Position numbers and translations under genes: made by a program. DNA of 64,000 bases from Osmia lignaria lignaria (taxonomy: Eukaryota > Arthropoda > Insecta > Hymenoptera > Megachilidae), in the NCBI RefSeq assembly GCF_051020975.1, contig NW_027478169.1, positions 8,184,001 through 8,248,000 on the forward strand, read 5' to 3'. Positions 33,940 through 45,209 of the stretch are shown here, piece by piece; the first letter of the stretch is position 1, and the number at the start of each line of letters is the position of its first letter. Under the pieces are notes generated by a model. It made no database searches and was not told the DNA's origin. It saw only the letters and a program-made list of their open reading frames with translations.

Positions 33940-36900
33940 GATCAGATGCGTAGTTCTCGAGATATATCAAGATATTTAAAAGTTCCGAAGTCGCACCAAC
34001 ATAATAGAGATACAGAAACACCGTGGCCCCTTTCTTTGAGATAACTCTGCACTACTGCGAGCTGCAAATGCCACTTCCAGCTTAGCTGTGCAGAAGAAGA
34101 ACAACAAGAAGAAGAAATATCTCGAAATATGTCCGTCAGGCCCCTTCCCTTGAGATATATCTGCAAATATCTCGGAAACGAAGCGAGCTATGGCAAAATG
34201 TTAAGAGACCTTTTTTGTAGAGAATTAAGTTTCCTACTTTTTATGTTCTATGATATTTTTTGATCGGATGCGTAGTTCTCGAGATATATCAAGATATTTA
34301 AAAGTTCCGAAGCCGCACCAACATAATAGAGATACAGAAACACCGTGGCCCCTTTCTTTGAGATAACTCTGCACTATTGCGCGCTGCAAATGCCACTTCC
34401 AGCTTAGCTGTGCAGAAGAAGAACAACAAGAAGAAGAAATATCTCGAAATATGTCCGTCAGACCCCTTCCCTTGAGATAAATCTGCAAATATCTCGGAAA
34501 CGAAGCGAGCTATGGCAAAATGTTAAGAGACCTTTTTTGTAGAGAATTAAGTTTCCTACTTTTTATGTTCTATGATATTTTTTGATCAGATGCGTAGTTC
34601 TCGAGATATATCGAGATATTTAAAAGTTCCGAAGCCGCACCAACATAATAGGGATACAGAAACACCGTGGCCCCTTTCTTTGAGATAACTCTGCACTAGT
34701 GCGAGCCGCAAATGCCACTTCCAGCTTAGCTGTGCAGAAGAAGAACAACAAGAAGAAGAAATATCTCGAAATATGTCCGTCAGGCCCCTTCCCTTGAGAT
34801 AAATCTGCAAATATCTCGGAAACGAAGCGAGCTATGGCAAAATGTTAAGAGACCTTTTTTGTAGAGAATTAAGTTTCCTACTTTTTATCTTCTATGATAT
34901 TTTTTGATCAGATGCGGAGTTCTCGAGATATATCAAGATATTTAAAAGTTCCGAAGCCGCACCAACATAATAGAGATACAGAAACACCGTGGCCCCTCTC
35001 TTTGAGATAACTCTGCACTATTGCGAGCTGGAAATGCCACTTCCAGTTTAGCTGTGCAGAAGAAGAACAACAAGAAGAAGAAATATCTCGAAATATGTCC
35101 GTTAGGCCCCTTCCCTTGAGATAAATCTGCAAATATCTCGGAAACGAAGCGAGCTATGGCAAAATGTTAAGAGACCTTTTTTGTAGAGAATTAAGTTTCC
35201 CACTTTTTACGTTCTATGATATTTTTTGATCAGATGCGTAGTTCTCGAGATATATCAAGATATTTAAAAGTTCCGAAGCCGCACCAACATAATAGAGATA
35301 CAGAAACACCGTGGCCCCTTTCTTTGAGATAACTCTGCACTATTGCGAGCTGTAAATGCCACTTCCAGTTTAGCTGTGCAGAAGAAGAACAACAAGAAGA
35401 AGAAATATCTCGAAATATGTCCGTCAGGCCCCTTCCCTTGAGATAAATCTGCAAATATCTCGGAAACGAAGCGAGCTATGGCAAAATGTTAAGAGACCTT
35501 TTTTGTAGAGAATTAAGTTTCCCACTTTTTATGTTCTATGATATTTTTTGATCAGATGCGTAGTTCTCGAGATATATCAAGATATTTAAAAGTTCCCAAG
35601 CCGCACCTACATAATAGAGATACAGAAACACCGTGGCCCCTTTCTTTGAGATAACTCTGCACTATTGCGAGCTGTAAATGCCACTTCCAGTTTAGCTGTG
35701 CAGAAGAAGAACAACAAGAAGAAGAAATATCTCGAAATATGTCCGTCAGGCCCCTTCCCTTGAGATGTATCTGCAAATATCTCGGAAACGAAGCGAGCTA
35801 TGGCAAAATGTTCAGAGACCTTTTTTGTAGAGAATTAAGTTTCCTACTTTTTATGTTCTATGATATTTTTTGATCAGATGCGTAGTTCTCGAGATATATC
35901 AAGATATTTAAAAGTTCCGAAGTCGCACCAACATAATAGAGATACAGAAACACCGTGGCCCCTTTCTTTGAGATAACTCTGCACTACTGCGAGCTGCAAA
36001 TGCCACTTCCAGCTTAGCTGTGCAGAAGAAGAACAACAAGAAGAAGAAATATCTCGAAATATGTCCGTCAGGCCCCTTCCCTTGAGATATATCTGCAAAT
36101 ATCTCGGAAACGAAGCGAGCTATGGCAAAATGTTAAGAGACCTTTTTTGTAGAGAATTAAGTTTCCTACTTTTTATGTTCTATGATATTTTTTGATCGGA
36201 TGCGTAGTTCTCGAGATATATCAAGATATTTAAAAGTTCCGAAGCCGCACCAACATAATAGAGATACAGAAACACCGTGGCCCCTTTCTTTGAGATAACT
36301 CTGCACTATTGCGCGCTGCAAATGCCACTTCCAGCTTAGCTGTGCAGAAGAAGAACAACAAGAAGAAGAAATATCTCGAAATATGTCCGTCAGACCCCTT
36401 CCCTTGAGATAAATCTGCAAATATCTCGGAAACGAAGCGAGCTATGGCAAAATGTTAAGAGACCTTTTTTGTAGAGAATTAAGTTTCCTACTTTTTATGT
36501 TCTATGATATTTTTTGATCAGATGCGTAGTTCTCGAGATATATCGAGATATTTAAAAGTTCCGAAGCCGCACCAACATAATAGAGATACAGAAACACCGT
36601 GGCCCCTTTCTTTGAGATAACTCTGCACTATTGCGCGCTGCAAATGCCACTTCCAGCTTAGCTGTGCAGAAGAAGAACAACAAGAAGAAGAAACATCTCG
36701 AAATATGTCCGTCAGGCCCCTTCCCTTGAGATAAATCTGCAAATATCTCGGAAACGAAGCGAGCTATGGCAAAATGTTTAGAGACCTTTCTTGTAGAGAA
36801 TTAAGTTTCCTACTTTTTATGTAGTATGATATTTTTTGATCAGATGCGTAGTTCTCGAGATATATCAAGATATTTAAAAGTTCCGAAGCCGCACCAACAT

Positions 36901-39900
36901 AATAGAGATACAGAAACACCGTGGCCCCTTTCTTTGAGATAACTCTGCACTATTGCGCGCTGCAAATGCCACTTCCAGCTTAGCTGTGCCCAAGAAGGAC
37001 AACAAGAAGAAGAAATATCTCGAAATATGTCCGTCAGGCCCCTTCCCTTGAGATAAATCTGCAAATATCTCGGAAACGAAGCGAGCTATGGCAAAATGTT
37101 AAGAGACCTTTTTTGTAGAGAATTAGGTTTCCTACTTTTTATCTTCTATGATATTTTTTGATCAGATGCGTAGTTCTCGAGATATATCAAGATATTTAAA
37201 AGTTCCGAAGCCGCACCAACATAATAGAGATACAGAAACACCGTGGCCCCTTTCTTTGAGATAACTCTGCACTATTGCGAGCTGCAAATGCCACTTCCAG
37301 CTTAGCTGTGCAGAAGAAGAACAACAAGAAGAAGAAATATCGCGAAATATGTCCGTCAGGCCCCTTCCCTTGAGATAAATCTGCAAATATCTCGGAAACG
37401 AAGAGAGCTATGGCAAAATGTTAAGAGACCTTTTTTGTAGAGAATTACGTTTCCTACAATTTAGGTTCTATGATATTTTTTGATCAGAAGCGTAGTTTTC
37501 GAGATATATCGAGATATTTAAAAATTCCGAAGCCGCACCAACATAATAGGGATACAGAAACACCGTGGCCCCTTTCTTTGAGATAACTCTGCACTAGTGC
37601 GAGCCGCAAATGCCACTTCCAGCTTAGCTGTGCAGAAGAAGAACAACAAGAAGAAGAAATATCTCGAAATATGTCCGTCAGGCCCCTTCCCTTGAGATAA
37701 ATCTGCAAATATCTCGGAAACGAAGCGAGCTATGGCAAAATGTTAAGAGACCTTTTTTGTAGAGAATTAAGTTTCCTACTTTTTATCTTCTATGATATTT
37801 TTTGATCAGATACGGAGTTCTCGAGATATATCAAGATATTTAAAAGTTCCGAAGCCGCACCAACATAATAGAGATACAGAAACACCGTGGCCCCTCTCTT
37901 TGAGATAACTCTGCACTATTGCGAGCTGGAAATGCCACTTCCAGTTTAGCTGGGCAGAAGAAGAACAACAAGAAGAAGAAATATCTCGAAATATGTCCGT
38001 TAGGCCCCTTCCCTTGAGATAAATCTGCAAATATCTCGGAAACGAAGCGAGCTATGGCAAAATGTTAAGAGACCTTTTTTGTAGAGAATTAAGTTTCCCA
38101 CTTTTTACGTTCTATGATATTTTTTGATCAGATGCGTAGTTCTCGAGATATATCAAGATATTTAAAAGTTCCGAAGCCGCACCAACATAATAGAGATACA
38201 GAAACACCGTGGCCCCTTTCTTTGAGATAACTCTGCACTATTGCGAGCTGTAAATGCCACTTCCAGTTTAGCTGTGCAGAAGAAGAACAACAAGAAGAAG
38301 AAATATCTCGAAATATGTCCGTCAGGCCCCTTCCCTTGAGATAAATCTGCAAATATCTCGGAAACGAAGCGAGCTATGGCAAAATGTTAAGAGACCTTTT
38401 TTGTAGAGAATTAAGTTTCCCACTTTTTATGTTCTATGATATTTTTTGATCAGATGCGTAGTTCTCGAGATATATCAAGATATTTAAAAGTTCCGAAGCC
38501 GCACCTACATAATAGAGATACAGAAACACCGTGGCCCCTTTCTTTGAGATAACTCTGCACTATTGCGAGCTGTAAATGCCACTTCCAGTTTAGCTGTGCA
38601 GAAGAAGAACAACAAGAAGAAGAAATATCTCGAAATATGTCCGTCAGGCCCCTTCCCTTGAGATGTATCTGCAAATATCTCGGAAACGAAGCGAGCTATG
38701 GCAAAATGTTCAGAGACCTTTTTTGTAGAGAATTAAGTTTCCTACTTTTTATGTTCTATGATATTTTTTGATCAGATGCGTAGTTCTCGAGATATATCAA
38801 GATATTTAAAAGTTCCGAAGTCGCACCAACATAATAGAGATACAGAAACACCGTGGCCCCTTTCTTTGAGATAACTCTGCACTACTGCGAGCTGCAAATG
38901 CCACTTCCAGCTTAGCTGTGCAGAAGAAGAACAACAAGAAGAAGAAATATCTCGAAATATGTCCGTCAGGCCCCTTCCCTTGAGATATATCTGCAAATAT
39001 CTCGGAAACGAAGCGAGCTATGGCAAAATGTTAAGAGACCTTTTTTGTAGAGAATTAAGTTTCCTACTTTTTATGTTCTATGATATTTTTTGATCGGATG
39101 CGTAGTTCTCGAGATATATCAAGATATTTAAAAGTTCCGAAGCCGCACCAACATAATAGAGATACAGAAACACCGTGGCCCCTTTCTTTGAGATAACTCT
39201 GCACTATTGCGCGCTGCAAATGCCACTTCCAGCTTAGCTGTGCAGAAGAAGAACAACAAGAAGAAGAAATATCTCGAAATATGTCCGTCAGACCCCTTCC
39301 CTTGAGATAAATCTGCAAATATCTCGGAAACGAAGCGAGCTATGGCAAAATGTTAAGAGACCTTTTTTGTAGAGAATTAAGTTTCCTACTTTTTATGTTC
39401 TATGATATTTTTTGATCAGATGCGTAGTTCTCGAGATATATCGAGATATTTAAAAGTTCCGAAGCCGCACCAACATAATAGAGATACAGAAACACCGTGG
39501 CCCCTTTCTTTGAGATAACTCTGCACTATTGCGCGCTGCAAATGCCACTTCCAGCTTAGCTGTGCAGAAGAAGAACAACAAGAAGAAGAAACATCTCGAA
39601 ATATGTCCGTCAGGCCCCTTCCCTTGAGATAAATCTGCAAATATCTCGGAAACGAAGCGAGCTATGGCAAAATGTTTAGAGACCTTTCTTGTAGAGAATT
39701 AAGTTTCCTACTTTTTATGTAGTATGATATTTTTTGATCAGATGCGTAGTTCTCGAGATATATCAAGATATTTAAAAGTTCCGAAGCCGCACCAACATAA
39801 TAGAGATACAGAAACACCGTGGCCCCTTTCTTTGAGATAACTCTGCACTATTGCGCGCTGCAAATGCCACTTCCAGCTTAGCTGTGCCCAAGAAGGACAA

Positions 39901-41667
39901 CAAGAAGAAGAAATATCTCGAAATATGTCCGTCAGGCCCCTTCCCTTGAGATAAATCTGCAAATATCTCGGAAACGAAGCGAGCTATGGCAAAATGTTAA
40001 GAGACGTTCTTTGTAGAGAATTAAGTTTCCTACTTTTTATGTTCTATGATATTTTTCGATCAGAAGCGTAGTTCTCGAGATATATCAAGATATTTAAAAG
40101 TTCCGAAGCCGCACCAACATAATAGAGATACAGAAACACCGTGGCCCCTTTCTTTGAGATAACTCTGCACTATTGCGAGCTGTAAATGCCACTTCCAGCT
40201 TAGCTGTGCAGAAGAAGAACAACAAGAAGAAGAAATATCTCGAAATATGTTCGTCAGGCCCCTTCCCTTGAGATAAATATGCAAATATCTCGGAAACGAA
40301 GCGAGCTATGGCAAAATGTTAAGAGACCTTTTTTGTAGAGAATTAAGTTTCCTACTTTTTATGTTCTATGATATTTTTTGATCAGATGCGTTGTTCTCGA
40401 GATATATCAAGATATTTAAAAGTTCCGAAGCCGCACCAACATAATAGAGATACAGACACACCGTGGCCCCTTTCTTTGAGATAACTCTGCACTATTGCGA
40501 GCTGCAAATGCCACTTCCAGCTTAGCTGTGCAGAAGAAGAACAACAAGAAGAAGAAATATCTCGAAATATGTCTGTCAGGCCCCTTCCCTTGAGATATAT
40601 CTGCAAATATCTCGGAAACGAAGCGAGCTATGGCAAAATGTTGAGAGACCTTTTTTGTAGAGAATTAAGTTTCCTACTTTTTATGTTCTATGATATTTTT
40701 TGATCGGATGCGTAGTTCTCGAGATATATCAAGATATTTAAAAGTTCCGAAGCCGCACCAACATAATAGAGATACAGAAACACCGTGGCCCCTTTCTTTG
40801 AGATAACTCTGCACTACTGCGAGCTGCAAATGCCACTTCCAGCTTAGCTGTGCAGAAGAAGAACAACAAGAAGAAGAAATATCTCGAAATATGTCCGTCA
40901 GACCCCTTCCCTTGAGATAAATCTGCAAATATCTCGGAAACGAAGCGAGCTATGGCAAAATGTTAAGAGACCTTTTTTGTAGAGAATTAAGTTTGCTACT
41001 TTTTATGTTCTATGATATTTTTTGATCAGATGCGTAGTTCTCGAGATATATCCAGATATTTAAAAGTTCCGAAGCGGCACCAACATAATAGAGATACAGA
41101 AACACCGTGGCCCCTTTCTTTGAGGTAACTCTGCACTATTGCGAGCTGCAAATGCCACTTCCAGCTTAGCTGTGCAGAAGAAGAACAACAAGAAGAAGAA
41201 ATATCTCGAAATATGTCCGTCAGGCCCCTTCCCTTGAGATAAATCTGCAAATATCTCGGAAACCAAGCGAGCTATGGCAAAATGTTAAGAGACCTTATTT
41301 GTAGAGAATTAAGTTTCCTACTTTTTATGTTCTACGATATTTTTTGATCAGATGCGTAGTTCTCGAGATATATCAAGATATTTAAAAGTTCCGAAGCCGC
41401 ACCAACATAATAGAGATACAGAAACACCGTGGCCCCTTTCTTTGAGATAACTCTGCACTATTGCGAACTGCAAATGCCACTTCCAGCTTAGCTGTGCAGA
41501 AGAAGAACAACAAGAAGAAGAAATATCTCGAAATATGTCCGTCAGGCCCCTTCCCTTGAGATAAATCTGCAAATATCTCGGAAACGAAGCGAGCTATGGC
41601 AAAATGTTAAGAGAGCTTTTTTGTACAGAATTATCTTTCCTACAATTTACGTTCTCTGATATTTTTT

Positions 41668-43599
41668 GATCAGAAGCGTAGTTTTCGAGATATATCGAGA
41701 TATTTAAAAGTTCCGAAGCCGCACCAACATAATAGAGATACAGAAACACCGTGGCCCCTTTCTTTGAGATAACTCTGCACTATTACGAGCTGCAAATGCC
41801 ACTTCCAGCTTAGCTGTGCAGAAGGAGAACAACAAGAAGAAGAAATATCTCGAAATATGTCCGTCAGGCCCCTTCCCTTGAGATAAATCTGCAAATATCT
41901 CGGAAACGAAGAGAGCTATGGCAAAATGTTAAGAGACCTTTTTTGTAGAGAATTAAGTTTCCTACTTTTCATGTTCTATGATATTTTTTGATCAGATGCG
42001 TAGTTCTCGAGATATATCAAGATATTTAAAAGTTCCGAAGCCGCACCAACATAATAGAGATACAGAAACACCGTGGCCCCTTTCTTTGAGATAACTCTGC
42101 ACTAGTGCGAGCCGCAAATGCCACTTCCAGCTTAGCTGTGCAGAAGAAGAACAACAAGGAGAAGAAATATCTCGAAATATGTCCGTCAGGCCCCTTCCCT
42201 TGAGATAAATCTGCAAATATCTCGGAAACGAAGCGAGCTATGGCAAAATGTTAAGAGACCTTATTTGTAGAGAATTAAGTTTCCTACTTTTTACGTTCTA
42301 TGATATTTTTTGATCAGATGCGTAGTTCTCGAGATATATCAAGATATTTAAAAGTTCCGAAACCGCACCAACATAATAGAGATACAGAAACACCGTGGCC
42401 CCTTTCTTTGAGATATCTCTGCACTATTGCGAGCTGCAAATGCCACTTCCAGCTTAGCTGTGCAGAAGAAGAACAACAAGAAGAAGAAATATCTCGAAAT
42501 ATGTCCGTTAGGCCCCTTCCCTTGAGATAAATCTGCAAATATCTCGGAAACGAAGCGAGCTATGGCAAAATGTTAAGAGACCTTTTTTGTAGAGAATTAA
42601 GTTTCCTACTCTTTATGTTCTATGATATTTTTTGATCAGATGCGTAGTTCTCGAGATATATCAAGATATTTAAAAGTTCCGAAGCCGCACCAACATAATA
42701 GAGATACAGAAACACCGTGGCCCCTTTCTTTGAGATAACTCTGCACTATTACGAGCTGCAAATGCCACTTCCAGCTTAGCTGTGCAGAAGGAGAACAACA
42801 AGAAGAAGAAATATCTCGAAATATGTCCGTCAGGCCCCTTCCCTTGAGATAAATCTGCAAATATCTCGGAAACGAAGAGAGCTATGGCAAAATGTTAAGA
42901 GACCTTTTTTGTAGAGAATTAAGTTTCCTACTTTTCATGTTCTATGATATTTTTTGATCAGATGCGTAGTTCTCGAGATATATCAAGATATTTAAAAGTT
43001 CCGAAGCCGCACCAACATAATAGAGATACAGAAACACCGTGGCCCCTTTCTTTGAGATAACTCTGCACTAGTGCGAGCCGCAAATGCCACTTCCAGCTTA
43101 GCTGTGCAGAAGAAGAACAACAAGGAGAAGAAATATCTCGAAATATGTCCGTCAGGCCCCTTCCCTTGAGATAAATCTGCAAATATCTCGGAAACGAAGC
43201 GAGCTATGGCAAAATGTTAAGAGACCTTATTTGTAGAGAATTAAGTTTCCTACTTTTTACGTTCTATGATATTTTTTGATCAGATGCGTAGTTCTCGAGA
43301 TATATCAAGATATTTAAAAGTTCCGAAACCGCACCAACATAATAGAGATACAGAAACACCGTGGCCCCTTTCTTTGAGATATCTCTGCACTATTGCGAGC
43401 TGCAAATGCCACTTCCAGCTTAGCTGTGCAGAAGAAGAACAACAAGAAGAAGAAATATCTCGAAATATGTCCGTTAGGCCCCTTCCCTTGAGATAAATCT
43501 GCAAATATCTCGGAAACGAAGCGAGCTATGGCAAAATGTTAAGAGACCTTTTTTGTAGAGAATTAAGTTTCCTACTCTTTATGTTCTATGATATTTTTT
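41668..43599 (+). repeat. Tandem P-Q-R trimer, 2 x 966 bp, copy c
   Basis: P (ATTACGAGC, GAAGGAGAAC), Q (CAAGGAGAAG) and R (GAAACCGCACC, GAGATATCTCTGC) occur at 41668, 41990 and 42312, and again at 42634, 42956 and 43278. The second P (P') has the GATCAGATGCG...TTCTCGAG front and CTACTCTTTATG lead-in of S, followed by a P rear, so it is an S/P hybrid. Copy b has a single P and R. Confidence 0.85.
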
Positions 43600-44887
43600 G
43601 ATCAGATGCGTAGTTCTCGAGATATATCAAGATATTTAAAAGTTCCGAAGCCGCACCAACATAATAGAGATACAGAAACACCGTGGCCCCTTTCTTTGAG
43701 ATAACTCTGCCCTACTGCGAGCTGCAAATGCCACTTCCAGCTTAGCTGTGCAGAGGAAGAACAACAAGAAGAAGAAATATCTCGAAATATGTCCGTCTGG
43801 CCAGTTCCTTTGAGCTGAATCTGCAAATATCTCGGAAACGAAGCGAGCTATGGCAAAATGTTATGAGACGTTTTTTGTAGAGAATTATGTTTCCTACAAT
43901 TTATGTTCTATGATATTTTTTGATCAGAAGCGTTGTTTTCGAGATATATCGAGATATTTAAAAGTTCCGAAACCGCACCAACATAATAAAGATACAGAAA
44001 CACCGTGGCCCCTTTCTTTGAGATAACTGTGCACTAGTGCGAGCCGCAAATGCCACTTCCAGCTTAGCTGTGCAGAAGAAGAACAACAAGAAGAAGAAAT
44101 ATCTCGAAATATGTCCGTCAGGCCCCTTCCCTTGAGATAAATCTGCAAATATCTCGGAAACGAAGCGAGCTATGGCAAAATGTTAAGAGACCGTTTTTGT
44201 AGAGAATTAAGTTTCCTACTTTTTATGTTCTACGATATTTTTTGATCAGACGCGTAGTTCTCGAGATATATCAAGATATTTAAAAGTTCCGAAGCCGCAC
44301 CAACATAATAGGGATACAGAAACACCGTGGCCCCTTTCTTTGAGATAACTCTGCACTATTGCGAGCTGGAAATGCCACTTCCAGTTTAGCTGTGCAGAAG
44401 AAGAACAACAAGAAGCAAAAATATCTCGAAATATGTCCGTTAGGCCCCTTCCCTTGAGATAAATCTGCAAATATCTCGGAAACGAAGCGAGCTATGGCAA
44501 AATGTTAAGAGACCTTTCTTGTAGAGAATTAAGTTTCCTACTTTTTATGTTCTATGATATTTTTCGATCAGATGCGTAGTTCTCGAGATATATCAAGATA
44601 TTTAAAAGTTCCGAAGCCGCACCAACATAATAGAGATACAGAAACACCGTGGCCCCTTTCTTTGAGATAACTCTGCACTATTGCGAGCTGCAAATGCCAC
44701 TTCCAGCTTAGCTGTGCAGAAGAAGAACATCAAGAAGAAGAAATATCTCGAAATATGTCCGTCAGGCCCCTTCCCTTGAGATAAATCTGCAAATATCTCG
44801 GAAACGAAGAGAGCTATGGCAAAATGTTAAGAGACCTTTTTTGTAGAGAATTAAGTTTCCTACTTTTTATGTTCTATGATATTTTTT

Positions 44888-45209
44888 GATCTGATGCGTA
44901 GTTCTCGAGATATATCAAGATATTTAAAAGTTCCGAAGCCGCACCACCATAATGGAGATACAGAAACACCGTGGCCCCTCTCTTTGAGATAACTCTGCAC
45001 TATTGCGAGCTGGAAATGCCACTTCCAGTTTAGCTGTGCAGAAGAAGTACAACAAGAAGAAGAAATATCTCGAAATATGTCCGTTAGGCCCCTTCCCTTG
45101 AGATAAATCTGCAAATATCTCGGAAACGAAGCGAGCTATGGCAAACTGTTAAGAGACCTTTCTTGTAGAGAATTAAGTTTCCTACTTTTTATGTTCTATG
45201 ATATTTTTC
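44888..45209 (+). repeat. Hybrid monomer W/X, copy c
   Basis: The front and middle are W (GATCTGATG, CACCACCATAATGG, GAAGAAGTAC). The rear is X (AAGAAGAAAT instead of AAGCAAAAAT, and GGCAAACTGTTAAGAG). The breakpoint is at about 45055, in the triplet tract. Copy b keeps separate W (30398) and X (30720), so one monomer was lost here. Confidence 0.85.
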
